From positions 682,001 to 746,000 of the forward strand of contig NZ_JACBFY010000002.1 in assembly GCF_021401245.1 (NCBI RefSeq): 64,000 nt of DNA, in the 5' to 3' direction. Under the pieces are notes generated by a model that worked only from the letters and a program-made list of their open reading frames with translations, was not told the origin of the DNA and made no database searches. Each line of letters opens with the position of its first letter. Position 1 is the stretch's first letter. This stretch comes from Pseudacidovorax sp. NFM-22 (GTDB lineage Bacteria; Pseudomonadota; Gammaproteobacteria; Burkholderiales; Burkholderiaceae_C). A program made the position numbers and the translations under genes. This document shows positions 16,234-25,714 of the stretch, one piece after another.

Positions 16234-17154
16234 ATGGCCGGACAGAAGATGATGCAGGACAAGGTGGTGGTGGTGACGGGCGCCGGTGGCGGCATCGGCC
16301 GCGACATGGCCCTGGCGCTGGCGGCGGAGGGTGCGCGCGTGGTGGTCAACGACATCGGCACCTCCACCACCGGCGAAGGCACCGACGCCGGTCCGGCCCA
16401 GCGCGTGGTCGACGAGATCCGCGCCGCGGGCGGCCAGGCCGCGGCCAGCACCGACAGCGTGTCCGAGGCGGCGAGCGCCGGCCGCATCGTGCAGTGCGCG
16501 CTGGACCACTTCGGCCGCATCGACGGCGTGGTCAACAACGCCGGCATCCTGCGCGACCGCTTCTTCCACAAGATGAGCGTGGACGAATGGGACGCGGTGA
16601 TCCGCGTGCACCTGTACGGCAGCTTCCACATGAGCCGCGCCGCGGCCAACCACTTCAAGGAGCAGCAGAGCGGCGCCTTCGTGCACATGACCTCCACGTC
16701 CGGCCTCATCGGCAACTTCGGCCAGGCCAACTACAGCGCGGCCAAGCTGGGGCTGGTGGCGCTGTCCAAGAGCATTGCGCTGGACATGCAGAAGTTCAAC
16801 GTGCGCTCCAACTGCATCTCGCCCTTCGCGTGGAGCCGCATGATCGGCTCCATTCCCACCGACACGCCGGAGCAGCAGGCCCGCGTCGAGAAGCTGCGCC
16901 AGATGACGCCCGGCAAGATCGCGCCGCTGGCCGTCTACCTGCTGTCGGACGCGGCGGCCGAGGTCAATGCGCAGGTCTTCGCGGTGCGCAACAACGAGAT
17001 CTTCGTCATGAGCCAGCCGCGGCCGCTGCGCTCGGTGCACCGCAGCGAGGGCTGGTCGGCGCAGTTCATCGCCGAGCACGGCATGCCCGCGCTGAAGGCC
17101 GCCTTCGTGCCGATGGACCGCTCGGCCGACGTGTTCAGCTGGGACCCGGTCTGA
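16234..17154 (+). CDS. Short-chain dehydrogenase (hydroxyacyl-CoA dehydrogenase-like)
   Basis: 306 residues; start MAGQKMMQDKVVVVTGAGGGIGR. Classical SDR motifs: GAGGGIGR near residue 18 for NAD(P), NNAGI, the catalytic Ser in MTSTSG and YSAAK with Tyr and Lys. Length of about 300 and the insertion after the cofactor motif (TSTTGEGTDAGPAQRVVDEI) are like the dehydrogenase domain of peroxisomal multifunctional enzyme 2, so oxidation of a 3-hydroxyacyl-CoA is likely. It heads a same-strand run of genes up to 26872. Confidence 0.9.
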   Translation: MAGQKMMQDKVVVVTGAGGGIGRDMALALAAEGARVVVNDIGTSTTGEGTDAGPAQRVVDEIRAAGGQAAASTDSVSEAASAGRIVQCALDHFGRIDGVVNNAGILRDRFFHKMSVDEWDAVIRVHLYGSFHMSRAAANHFKEQQSGAFVHMTSTSGLIGNFGQANYSAAKLGLVALSKSIALDMQKFNVRSNCISPFAWSRMIGSIPTDTPEQQARVEKLRQMTPGKIAPLAVYLLSDAAAEVNAQVFAVRNNEIFVMSQPRPLRSVHRSEGWSAQFIAEHGMPALKAAFVPMDRSADVFSWDPV

Positions 17155-17164
17155 CGCGCCCGCC

Positions 17165-17965
17165 ATGTCCGACGACAGCCCCATCCTCGCCGACGTGCAG
17201 GACGGCGTGGGCCTCCTCACGCTCAACCGCCCCGCGACGCGCAACGCCCTGAGCCAGGCCATGCGCCCGGCGCTGGCCGCGGCCATCGCCCGCATGCGCG
17301 ACGACGCGCAGGTGCACACCGTGATCCTGCAGGGCGCGGGCGGCGCCTTCTGCTCCGGTGGCGACATCGGCCAGATGCTGGACCCGGCCCAGGCCGGCCT
17401 GCCCTGGCGCGAGCGCATGCGCCAGCTGCACCAGTGGTTCCCGGCGCTGGAGAACCTCGAGAAGCCGGTCATCGCCGCGGTGGACGGCCCGGCCTTCGGT
17501 GCCGGCCTGAGCCTGGCGCTGGCGGCCGACTTCGTGCTGGCCACGCGCCGCGCGAGCTTCTGCGCCGTGTTCGGCCGCATCGGCCTGGTGCCGGACCTGG
17601 GCGCCATGCACCTGCTGCCGCGCATCGTGGGCCGGCAGAAGGCCAAGGAGCTGGTCTTCACCGCCCGCAGCTTCGGTGCCGAGGAGGCGCAGTCGCTGGG
17701 CATCGTCTACCAGGTGGTGGAGGACGCCGAGGCGCTGCAGGCTGCCGCCCTGGGCCTGGCCCGGCGCTTCGGCCAAGCCTCCACCGCCGCCATCGGCATG
17801 GCCAAGACCATCATGAACCGCGCCTTCGAGCAGGACGCCGCCGCCCTGGCCGAGATGGAGGCCTATGCCCAGACGATGTGCCGCGGCTCGGCCTACCACC
17901 AGGACGCGGTGCAGCGCTTCCGCGACAAGCAGCCGCTGCGCTTCGACTGGAACCGCGACGCATGA
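17165..17965 (+). CDS. Enoyl-CoA hydratase/isomerase
   Basis: 266 residues. Crotonase fold: first oxyanion region GAFCSGGDIGQML, then KPVIAAVDGPAFGAGLSLALAADFVLA and FGRIGLVPDLGAMHLLPR. The acid residue is Asp in VPDLG, as in PaaG-type isomerases, instead of the Glu pair of a standard hydratase, so double-bond isomerisation is as likely as hydration. Only 10 bp after the SDR gene; its stop overlaps the next start. Confidence 0.9.
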   Translation: MSDDSPILADVQDGVGLLTLNRPATRNALSQAMRPALAAAIARMRDDAQVHTVILQGAGGAFCSGGDIGQMLDPAQAGLPWRERMRQLHQWFPALENLEKPVIAAVDGPAFGAGLSLALAADFVLATRRASFCAVFGRIGLVPDLGAMHLLPRIVGRQKAKELVFTARSFGAEEAQSLGIVYQVVEDAEALQAAALGLARRFGQASTAAIGMAKTIMNRAFEQDAAALAEMEAYAQTMCRGSAYHQDAVQRFRDKQPLRFDWNRDA

Positions 17966-19257
17966 CGACCCCGCAGGCAGCGCTCGCGCAGCGGCTGCAG
18001 GCGCTGGTGCGCCCTGGCGACACGCTCTGGTGGGGCCAGGCCACCGCCGAGCCGCTGACGCTCACCCGCGCGCTGGTGGCGCATCGCCATGCGCTGGCGG
18101 CCGGCGGGCGGCTGCGGGTGTTCGTGGGCATCGCGGCGTCGGACACGCTGCAGCCGGCGCAGGCCGACGTGCTGGACTTCTTCGGCTATTCGGCCGGCGG
18201 CGCCCACCGCGCGCTGGCCCGGGCCGGCGTGCTGGACATCCTGCCCTGCCATTACTCGCAGCTGCCGGCGCTGCTCGCCGACGGCCGGCTGGCCGCGGAC
18301 GTGGTGCTGCTGCAGCTGCCGCCGCCCGATGCCCAGGGCCGCTTCAGCCTGGGCCTGGCCTGCGAGTACCTGCCCGCCGCCATCGCCCGCGCCCGCGTGC
18401 TGATCGGCGAGGTGAACCCCGCGGTGCCCTGGACGGCCGGCGGCCCGCTGCTGCAGCGGGAGGACTTCGACCTGCTGGTGGAGGCCACCGAGCCCCCGCC
18501 GGACCTGCAGCGCAGCGCACCCGGCGCGGCCGAGCAGGCCATCGCCACGCACATCGCCGGCCTGGTGGAAGACGGTGCCACGCTGCAGCTGGGCGTGGGC
18601 AACCTGCCCGAGGCGGTGCTGGCCGCGCTGCACGGCCACCGCGACCTGGGCCTGCACAGCGGCGTGGCCGGCGACGGCGTGGCCGCGCTGGCCGAGGCCG
18701 GCGTGCTCACGCATGCCCGCAAGACGCGCGACACCGGCACGGGCATCGCCGGCATCCTCATGGGCACGGCCGCGCTGCGGCGCTGGGCCCACCGCAACCC
18801 GGCCCTGCAGCTGCGCGACACCGGCTACACGCACGATGCGCAGGTGCTGGCCGACAGCCATCGCCTCGCGGCCATCAACAGCGCCATCGAGGTCGACCTC
18901 ACGGGCCAGGTCAATGCCGAAGTCGCCGGCGGCGTGTACGTGGGCGCGGTGGGCGGCGCGGCCGACTTCCTGCGCGGCGCCGCACGCAGCCGCGGCGGGC
19001 TGCCCATCGTGGCGCTGCCTGCCACGCACCAGGGCCGAAGCCGCATCGTGGCCCGCCTGTCCGGCCCCGTGAGCACGGCCCGCAGCGATGCCGGCCTCGT
19101 CGTCACCGAGCACGGCGTGGCCGACCTGCGCGGCCAGCCGCTGTCGCGCCGCGTGCAGCGCCTGATCGACATCGCCGCGCCCGCGCATCGCGCCGCGCTG
19201 GCCGACGAGGCGCACGCGCTGCTGCGCCAGTGCGGCGCGGCCCTCGCCCTTCCCTGA
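17962..19257 (+). CDS. Acetyl-CoA hydrolase/CoA-transferase family protein
   Basis: 431 residues; ATGA overlap with the upstream gene fixes the start. Two-domain family I/II CoA-transferase: LIGEVNPAVPWT (148-158), glycine loop GVGNLPEAV (211-219), HSGVAGDGV, EVDLTGQVNAE (310-320) and the C-terminal TEHGVADLRGQPL. Members move CoA between acetyl-CoA and other acids or hydrolyse the thioester. In this block it could activate or release the acid being degraded. Confidence 0.9.
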   Translation: MTTPQAALAQRLQALVRPGDTLWWGQATAEPLTLTRALVAHRHALAAGGRLRVFVGIAASDTLQPAQADVLDFFGYSAGGAHRALARAGVLDILPCHYSQLPALLADGRLAADVVLLQLPPPDAQGRFSLGLACEYLPAAIARARVLIGEVNPAVPWTAGGPLLQREDFDLLVEATEPPPDLQRSAPGAAEQAIATHIAGLVEDGATLQLGVGNLPEAVLAALHGHRDLGLHSGVAGDGVAALAEAGVLTHARKTRDTGTGIAGILMGTAALRRWAHRNPALQLRDTGYTHDAQVLADSHRLAAINSAIEVDLTGQVNAEVAGGVYVGAVGGAADFLRGAARSRGGLPIVALPATHQGRSRIVARLSGPVSTARSDAGLVVTEHGVADLRGQPLSRRVQRLIDIAAPAHRAALADEAHALLRQCGAALALP

Positions 19258-19291
19258 CCCCCTTTTTCCCTTCATTGCCCCAGGAGCCTCC

Positions 19292-20500
19292 ATGCGCCGA
19301 GCCGCCATCGTCACCCCCCTGCGTACGCCCGTCGGCGCCTTCGGCGGCAGCCTGCGGCCCGTGCCCGTCGAAGAACTGGCCGCCACCGTGGTGCGCGCCG
19401 TCGTCGAACGCAGCGGCGTCGACCCGGCCCGCATCGACGACGTGGTGTTCGCCCAGTCCTATGCCAACAGCGAGGTGCCCTGCGTGGGCCGCTGGGCCGC
19501 GCTGCAGGCCGGCCTCCCGGTGGAGGTGCCCGGCATGCAGCTGGACCGGCGCTGCGGCGGCGGGCTGCAGGCCGTGGTAACGGCCGCCATGATGGTGCAG
19601 AGCGGCGCGGCCGACGTGGTGCTGGCGGGCGGCGTGGAGAGCATGAGCAACATCGAGTACTACAGCACCGACATGCGCTGGGGGGCGCGGGCGGGCAACG
19701 TGCGCTTCTACGACCGGCTCGAACGCGGGCGCGAGCGCTCGCAGCCGGAGCAGCGCTTCGGCCGCATCTCCGGAATGATCGAGACGGCCGAGAACCTGGC
19801 GCGCGACTACGGCATCGCCCGCGAGGCCGCCGATGCCTTCGCCGCGCGCAGCCATGCCCGCGCCGCCGCCGCATGGGAAGCCGGCCGCTTCGACGCCGAG
19901 GTGGTGCCGGTGACGGTGCCGCAGCGCAAGGGCGAGCCCCTGCGCTTCGCGCGCGACGAAGGCATCCGCCCCGACACCACCGCGCAGAGCCTGGCGCGGC
20001 TGCGGCCGCTGATGGCCGAGGGCAGCGTCACGGCCGGCAACGCCAGCCAGCAGAACGACGCGGCCGCGGCCTGCCTGGTGGTGGCCGAGGACAGGCTGGC
20101 CGAGCTGGGCCTCACGCCCATGGGCACGCTCGTGGGCTGGGCCGCGGCCGGCTGCGAGCCCTCGCACATGGGCATCGGGCCGGTGCCCGCCACCCGGAAG
20201 CTGCTCCAGCGCCTGGGCCTCACGCTGGACCAGATGGACCTGGTCGAGCTCAACGAGGCCTTCGCCTGCCAGGTGCTGGCGGTGCTGCAGGGCTGGGACT
20301 GGCAGGACCGGGACGCCATCGACCACAAGCTCAACGTCAACGGCTCGGGCATCTCGCTGGGTCACCCGATTGGCGCGACGGGCGTGCGCATCCTGGCCAC
20401 GCTGATGCACGAGCTGCAGCGCCGCCAGGGCCGCTATGCGCTGGAGACCATGTGCATCGGCGGCGGCCAGGGCATCGCGGCCGTGTTCGAACGCGCCTGA
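19292..20500 (+). CDS. Acetyl-CoA C-acyltransferase (thiolase)
   Basis: 402 residues, full length. Active-site Cys-88 in DRRCGGGLQ, NEAFA, His-358 in GHPIGATG and Cys-388 in CIGGGQG are all present, so this is a catalytically complete degradative thiolase. It performs the last beta-oxidation step, releasing acetyl-CoA or propionyl-CoA. It follows the CoA-transferase after 34 bp, in the same run. Confidence 0.94.
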   Translation: MRRAAIVTPLRTPVGAFGGSLRPVPVEELAATVVRAVVERSGVDPARIDDVVFAQSYANSEVPCVGRWAALQAGLPVEVPGMQLDRRCGGGLQAVVTAAMMVQSGAADVVLAGGVESMSNIEYYSTDMRWGARAGNVRFYDRLERGRERSQPEQRFGRISGMIETAENLARDYGIAREAADAFAARSHARAAAAWEAGRFDAEVVPVTVPQRKGEPLRFARDEGIRPDTTAQSLARLRPLMAEGSVTAGNASQQNDAAAACLVVAEDRLAELGLTPMGTLVGWAAAGCEPSHMGIGPVPATRKLLQRLGLTLDQMDLVELNEAFACQVLAVLQGWDWQDRDAIDHKLNVNGSGISLGHPIGATGVRILATLMHELQRRQGRYALETMCIGGGQGIAAVFERA

Positions 20501-20552
20501 GCGCGGGCCCGCCGCGGGCCACCCCATTCATTCGAAGACAAGGAGACAACCC

Positions 20553-21545
20553 ATGGCCACCCCCCGTTCGCTCGACGCCCGGCGCCCGCTGTTGCAGGCC
20601 GCGCTGGCCTTCGCCACCGCCTTCGCGCTGCCACCGGCCCTGGCGCAGGACAACCAGACGGTGCGCCTCGTCGTCGGCTATGCGGCCGGCGGCCCGGTGG
20701 ACCAGGGCGCGCGCCTGGTGGCCGCGGCCCTCGCGCGCGAGCTGGGTGCGCCGGTGGTGGTGGAGAACAAGCCCGGCGCCAATGCCACCCTGGCCGGCGG
20801 CGAGGTGGTGCGCGCCCGGCCCGATGGCCTGACGCTCTTCTTCGCCGCCAGCCCCACCATCACCATCAGCCCCAACGTGATGGCGCGCATGCCCTTCGAT
20901 CCGGCCCGCGACCTGACGCCCGTGGCGCCGGTGCTGAGCTACTACAACGTGCTGGTGGCCAACAACGACGAGCCCTTCAGGACCACGCGCGACCTGGTGG
21001 CCCATGCCAAGGCGCACCCGGGCAAGCTGAGCTACGGCTCGGCGGGGGTGGGCGGCTCCAACCACCTGGGCGTGCTGCTGTTCGCCAAGCGCAGCGGCAT
21101 CGCGCTCAATCACATTCCCTACAAGGGCAATGCGCCGGCCATGACCGACCTGATCGGCGGCCAGATCGACATGATGATGGACATCATCAGCACCGCCAGC
21201 ACCTACATCGCGGCGGGCAAGGTGCGCCCCATCGCCGTGACCTCGCCGCAGCGCAATGCCACGCTGCCGGACGTGCCCACGCTGGCCGAATCGGGCATCG
21301 CCGGGCTGGAGGGCTTCGACGTGGGCGGCTGGTACGGCATCTACGGACCGAAGGACCTGCCCGCGGCCAAGGTGGAAAGCCTCAACCGCGCCATCACCGC
21401 CACGCTGGCGCAGCCGGCCCTGGCCAGGCGCCTGAAGGAACTGGGCTACGACGAATGGACCGGCTCGCCGCAGAAGCTGGCCGAGCGCGCCGCGCAGGAA
21501 CGGACCCTGTGGTCCACCGTCACCCAGGGCATCGTGGTCGACTGA
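20553..21545 (+). CDS. Bug-family TTT substrate-binding protein 1
   Basis: 330 residues; ATG at 20553 follows AAGGAGA. Signal peptide ends ALAQ (about 32). Bug features: VRLVVGYAAGGPVDQGARLVA, VVVENKPGANATLAGGEVV, PFDPARDLTPVA and HIPYKGNAPAMTDLIGGQID. These periplasmic proteins bind carboxylates or amides for tripartite tricarboxylate transporters. No TctA/TctB genes are nearby, so it must share a membrane unit encoded elsewhere or act as a sensor. Its position suggests it binds the acid degraded by this block. Confidence 0.93.
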   Translation: MATPRSLDARRPLLQAALAFATAFALPPALAQDNQTVRLVVGYAAGGPVDQGARLVAAALARELGAPVVVENKPGANATLAGGEVVRARPDGLTLFFAASPTITISPNVMARMPFDPARDLTPVAPVLSYYNVLVANNDEPFRTTRDLVAHAKAHPGKLSYGSAGVGGSNHLGVLLFAKRSGIALNHIPYKGNAPAMTDLIGGQIDMMMDIISTASTYIAAGKVRPIAVTSPQRNATLPDVPTLAESGIAGLEGFDVGGWYGIYGPKDLPAAKVESLNRAITATLAQPALARRLKELGYDEWTGSPQKLAERAAQERTLWSTVTQGIVVD

Positions 21546-21546
21546 C

Positions 21547-23070
21547 ATGGCCACACGCCTTCACCATGCCCTGGACCGCTGGCTGGCCAAAGCGCCGCAG
21601 CGGCCCTTCATCCACCTGCCCGACGGCCGCAGCCTGAGCTTCGCCGAGCTGGGCGCGCTGACCGATGTGGCCGAGGCCGAGCTGCGCGCGCTGGGCGTGC
21701 GGCCCGGCGACCGCGTGATGGTGGTGGCCGAGAACTGCCCCGAGCATGCGGCGCTGATCCTGGCCTGCAGCCGCGTCGGCGCCTGGTCCTGCGGCGTCAA
21801 CGCCCGCATGGCGCCGGCCGAGGTGGAGGGCTTCGACGCCACCGCCGATGCCCGCGTCGTGTACTTCACGGGCCAGGCCAGCGACAGCGCCGCCGCCCAT
21901 GCCACGCGGATGGGCGCCGTGCCGTCGGCCGTGCCCGGCCTGCATCGCAGCGCCGTGCGCCCCACCGCCCGGCCGGAGCCCGACCCCATGCCCGGCGAGC
22001 GCGGCGCGGTGGCCGCGCTCATCTTCACCTCGGGCACCACCGGCCGGCCCAAGGCCGTGATGCTCACCCACGACGCGCTGCTGCACTTCGCGCGGGTGTC
22101 GGGCGCCTCGCGCCGGCTGGGGCCCGAGGACCGCAGCTATGCCTTCGTGCCGATGACCCACATCTTCGGGCTGGGCACGGTGCTGATCAGTTCGCTGCTG
22201 GCCGGCGCGCAGCTGGTGATGCGGCCGCAGTTCGAGCCGCAGGACCTGCTGCAGGCGCTGGCGCACGAGGGCGTCTCGCAGCTGCAGGGGCCGCCCGCGC
22301 TGTTCTCGCGCCTGCTGGCCCACCTGGAGCACGCGGGCATCGCCCGGCCCGAGGCGCCGCACCTGCGCTACCTCTACACCGGCGCCGGGCCGCTGGACTT
22401 GGCGCTCAAGCGGCGCGTGGAAGCGGCCTTCGGCCAGGTGCTGCACCACGGCTATGGCCTGTCCGAGTACGCGGGCTCGGTGCACATCACCCGGCTGGGC
22501 GAGCAGCGCGACGACACCAGCGCCGGCCACCGCGTGGCCGAGGCCGAGCTGCAGGTGGTGGATGCGGCGACGGGCCGGCCGCTGCCGACGGGCGAGCGTG
22601 GCGAGCTGTGGATCCGCGGCCGCGGCCTGATGCCCGGCTACTTTCGCGACGCCGAGGCCACCGCGGCCGCGATGCGGCCGGGCGGCTGGTATGCCAGCGG
22701 CGACCTGGGCGAGCTGGCGGCGGACGGCGCGCTCTTCGTGGTCGGCCGGCTGAAGGAAATGATCATCCGCTCGGGCTTCAACGTGTACCCGGCGGAGGTG
22801 GAACTGGCGCTGAACACGCATCCCGCCGTGCAGCGCTCGGCCGTGGTCGGCTGCGCGGAGGACGACGGCAACGAGGCCATCGTGGCCTATGTGGAGCTGC
22901 GCCGCGGCGCGGCGCTCGACGCCGCCGCGCTGCAGGCCCACCTGCGCCCGCTGCTGGCGCCCTACAAGCGCCCGGCGCGCATCGTGGCGCTGGACGAGCT
23001 GCCCACCAACACCAACGGCAAGGTCCTGCGGCGCGTGCTGCGCGAATGGGCCGAGGCGCCGACGCCCTGA
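21547..23070 (+). CDS. Acyl-CoA synthetase (AMP-binding)
   Basis: 507 residues. ANL-family motifs: phosphate loop IFTSGTTGRPKAVML, YGLSEYAGSVH, GLMPGYF, YASGDLGEL, GRLKEMIIRSGFNVYPAEVE hinge and the catalytic Lys in NTNGKVLRRVL. Activates a carboxylic acid to its CoA ester with ATP. It begins one base after the stop of the Bug gene, so the two are coupled: binding protein and activating ligase for the same acid. Confidence 0.92.
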   Translation: MATRLHHALDRWLAKAPQRPFIHLPDGRSLSFAELGALTDVAEAELRALGVRPGDRVMVVAENCPEHAALILACSRVGAWSCGVNARMAPAEVEGFDATADARVVYFTGQASDSAAAHATRMGAVPSAVPGLHRSAVRPTARPEPDPMPGERGAVAALIFTSGTTGRPKAVMLTHDALLHFARVSGASRRLGPEDRSYAFVPMTHIFGLGTVLISSLLAGAQLVMRPQFEPQDLLQALAHEGVSQLQGPPALFSRLLAHLEHAGIARPEAPHLRYLYTGAGPLDLALKRRVEAAFGQVLHHGYGLSEYAGSVHITRLGEQRDDTSAGHRVAEAELQVVDAATGRPLPTGERGELWIRGRGLMPGYFRDAEATAAAMRPGGWYASGDLGELAADGALFVVGRLKEMIIRSGFNVYPAEVELALNTHPAVQRSAVVGCAEDDGNEAIVAYVELRRGAALDAAALQAHLRPLLAPYKRPARIVALDELPTNTNGKVLRRVLREWAEAPTP

Positions 23071-23089
23071 ACAGGAAGGAGACATCGCC

Positions 23090-24082
23090 ATGCCCATCGC
23101 CCCCGCCGATTCCACCCGCCGCCGCCTGCTGGCCGGTGGCCTGCTCGCCGGCGCCGCCTGGCCGTTCGGCGCCCTGGCCGCCGAGCCCTGGCCCAGCCGC
23201 CCCGTGCGCTTCATCGTGCCCTTCCCGCCCGGCGGGCCGGTGGACACCACGGCCCGCATCGCCAGCCAGCGGCTGTCGGAGATCTGGAAGACGCCCACCC
23301 TCATCGACAACCGCGCCGGTGCCGGCGGCACCGTGGGCGCCGCGGTCGCGGCCAAGGAGGCGCCCGACGGCTACAGCCTGTTCGTGGGCGCCATCCACCA
23401 CGCGGTCAACCCGTCGCTCATGGGCAGGCTGCCCTACGACATCGAGAAGGAATTCGCGCCGGTGAGCTTCGCGGCGGTGTTCCCGGTGTTCGTGGTGGCG
23501 AATGCCGCGGTGCCCGCCAACACCATCGCCGAGCTGATCGCGCTGGCGAAGAAGCCGGGCAGCCAGCTGAGCTTCGGCTCCTCCGGCAACGGCGGCGGCA
23601 CGCACCTGGCGGGCGAGCTGTTCAACATGGAGGCCGGCACGAAGCTGCTGCACGTGCCCTACAAGGGCAGCGCGCCGGCCATGAACGACCTGCTCGGCGG
23701 GCAGGTGCAGCTGATGTTCAGCGACGCACCGACGGCGCTGCCGCACATCCGCTCCGGCCGCATCAAGGTGCTGGCCGTGGCCAGTCCGCAGCGCTCGGCC
23801 ATGCTGCCGGCGGTGCCGACGGTGGCCGAGTCCGGGCTGCCGGGCTACGAGGCCTATTCCTGGGCGGCGCTGTTCGCGCCGGCGCGCACGCCGCAGCCGG
23901 TGCTGGACCGCATCAACGCCGACTTCAACACCGCCTTCAACGACCCGGCCGTGCGCCAGCGGCTGCTGGAGGCCGGTGCCGAGGCCGACCCCGGCACGCA
24001 GGCGGCCCTGCGCCAGCGGCTGCACAGCGAGATGGCCAAGTGGGCCAAGGTCATCAAGACGGCCGGCATCACGGTGTCCTGA
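23090..24082 (+). CDS. Bug-family TTT substrate-binding protein 2
   Basis: 330 residues; start MPIAPADSTRRRLLAGGLLAG, a Tat-like double-Arg signal, after an AGGAAGGAGA site. Family motifs: VRFIVPFPPGGPVDTTARIAS, NRAGAGGTVGAAVAAKEAPDGY, HVPYKGSAPAMNDLLGGQVQLMF. It differs clearly from the binding protein at 20553, so the two may recognise different compounds. It sits between the acyl-CoA ligase and DUF35 genes in the same run. Confidence 0.93.
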   Translation: MPIAPADSTRRRLLAGGLLAGAAWPFGALAAEPWPSRPVRFIVPFPPGGPVDTTARIASQRLSEIWKTPTLIDNRAGAGGTVGAAVAAKEAPDGYSLFVGAIHHAVNPSLMGRLPYDIEKEFAPVSFAAVFPVFVVANAAVPANTIAELIALAKKPGSQLSFGSSGNGGGTHLAGELFNMEAGTKLLHVPYKGSAPAMNDLLGGQVQLMFSDAPTALPHIRSGRIKVLAVASPQRSAMLPAVPTVAESGLPGYEAYSWAALFAPARTPQPVLDRINADFNTAFNDPAVRQRLLEAGAEADPGTQAALRQRLHSEMAKWAKVIKTAGITVS

Positions 24083-24086
24083 CGCC

Positions 24087-24491
24087 ATGTCCAGCACCCC
24101 CCTTTCCACCATGCACGTCGGCGCCGGCGCCCACTACCAGGCCGAGCTGGATGCCGGCCGCTTCTGCCTGCAGCACTGCCCGCAGTGCGGCCGCCATGTC
24201 TTCACGCCGCGCGAACTCTGCCCCCACTGCGGCGCGGCGCCGCTGCGCTGGGTGCGGGCGCGCGGCACCGGCGAGGTCCATTCGGCCAGCACGGTCCACC
24301 GCAAGGCGGAGGACGGCGGGCCGTACAACGTGTCGCTGATCGACCTCGACGAAGGCGTGCGCATGATGAGCCGCGTGGAAGGCATCGCGCCCGAGGCCGT
24401 GCGCATCGGCCAGCGGGTGAAGGCCCGCGTGGTGCAGCGCGAGGGCCGCGGGCTGGTGCTCTTCCATCCCGAGGAAGGCGGTGGCGCATGA
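24087..24491 (+). CDS. DUF35 zinc-ribbon/OB-fold protein
   Basis: 134 residues. Zinc ribbon with Cys-31, 34, 45 and 48 (CPQCGR...CPHCGA), then an OB fold (GTGEVHSASTVHRKA, YNVSLIDLDEGVRMMSRVEG, VKARVVQREGRGLVLF). DUF35 proteins pair with thiolase-like proteins to bind acyl-CoA; the next gene, overlapping by ATGA, is such a partner. The pair resembles Ltp2/ChsH2-type aldolase complexes and archaeal thiolase-DUF35 complexes. Confidence 0.92.
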   Translation: MSSTPLSTMHVGAGAHYQAELDAGRFCLQHCPQCGRHVFTPRELCPHCGAAPLRWVRARGTGEVHSASTVHRKAEDGGPYNVSLIDLDEGVRMMSRVEGIAPEAVRIGQRVKARVVQREGRGLVLFHPEEGGGA

Positions 24492-25705
24492 CGACGGCCG
24501 GACAACTCCCCCGCTCGGCGCTGGATGCCGCCGCCGCCAACCGCGGCCTGCGCGGCCGCGTCGCCATCGCCGGTGCCGCCACCTACGGCTGCGGCGAGTC
24601 GCCGGGCATGGACGACATGACGCTGCTGGTGCGCGCCGCCCATGCCGCGGTGGCCGACGCGGGCCTGACGATGCAGGACATCGACGGCCTGGCCACCTGC
24701 AGCGTGTCGGCCAGCATGTGGGCCATGCCGGTGATCGAGCACCTGGGCATCAACCCCAGCTACATCGACGGCACCATGCTGGGCGGCAGCAGCTTCATCG
24801 CCCACCTGCTGCCGGCCCTCCGCGCGCTGGAGGCCGGGCAGTGCCGGGCGGTGCTGGTGTGCTACGGCAGCGCGCAGCGCTCGGCCAGCTTCGGCCGGCG
24901 GGAGATGCAGGCCGCCCGGCGCTTCCTCGATCCGCAGCCCTTCGAGTTTCCCTATGAGCCGGTGCTGCCCGTGACCGCCTATGCGCTGGCCGCGGCGCGC
25001 CACATGCACGAGTTCGGCACCACGCGCACCCAGCTGGCCGAGGTGGCCGTGGCCGCCCGCGCCTGGGCCCAGCGCAACCCCGAAGCCTTCCGACGCGATC
25101 CGCTCACGGTGGACGACGTGCTGGCGGCCCGCCCCGTCGCCAGCCCGCTGGGCGTGCTCGACTGCTGCCTGGTGACCGACGGTGCCGGCGCGCTGGTGCT
25201 GGTGCGCGCCGACCGCGCGCGCGACCTGCCGCAGCCGCCGGTGTATGTGCTGGGCACGGCCACGGCGGTGTGGCACCGGCAGATCTCGTGCATGCCGGTG
25301 CTCACCACCACCGCCGCCGCGCAATCGGGCGCGCAGGCCTTCGCCATGGCGGGCCTGGGCCCGGCCGACATGGACATGGCCCAGCTCTACGACGCCTTCA
25401 CCATCAACACCCTGCTGTTCCTGGAGGACCTGGGCTTCTGCGCCAAGGGCGAGGGCGGCCCCTTCGTGGAAGGCGGCGCCATCGCCCCGGGCGGGCGGCT
25501 GGCCGTCAACACCAACGGCGGCGGGCTGTCCTGCGTGCACCCGGGCATGTACGGCATCTTCGCCCTGGTCGAGGCCGTGCGGCAGCTGCGCGGCCAGGCC
25601 GGCCAGCGCCAGTTGGCGACGCACCGCACGGCCGTGGTCCACGGCAACGGCGGCACGCTCTCCAGCCAATCCACCGCCGTGCTGGGCACGGCCGACGCCC
25701 TGTAA
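24488..25705 (+). CDS. Thiolase-like protein (SCP-x/Ltp2 type), no nucleophilic Cys
   Basis: 405 residues; start fixed by the ATGA overlap with DUF35. Thiolase fold: IDGLATCSVSASMW, DGTMLGGSSFIAHLL where Ser replaces the usual nucleophilic Cys, DMAQLYDAFTINTLLFLEDLGF, and NTNGGGLSCVHPGMYG with the His retained. Without the nucleophile it cannot run normal thiolysis. In steroid side-chain catabolism similar proteins with DUF35 partners are retro-aldolases cleaving beta-hydroxyacyl-CoA. That role here is an inference. Confidence 0.88.
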   Translation: MTTAGQLPRSALDAAAANRGLRGRVAIAGAATYGCGESPGMDDMTLLVRAAHAAVADAGLTMQDIDGLATCSVSASMWAMPVIEHLGINPSYIDGTMLGGSSFIAHLLPALRALEAGQCRAVLVCYGSAQRSASFGRREMQAARRFLDPQPFEFPYEPVLPVTAYALAAARHMHEFGTTRTQLAEVAVAARAWAQRNPEAFRRDPLTVDDVLAARPVASPLGVLDCCLVTDGAGALVLVRADRARDLPQPPVYVLGTATAVWHRQISCMPVLTTTAAAQSGAQAFAMAGLGPADMDMAQLYDAFTINTLLFLEDLGFCAKGEGGPFVEGGAIAPGGRLAVNTNGGGLSCVHPGMYGIFALVEAVRQLRGQAGQRQLATHRTAVVHGNGGTLSSQSTAVLGTADAL

Positions 25706-25714
25706 GGAAGACCC

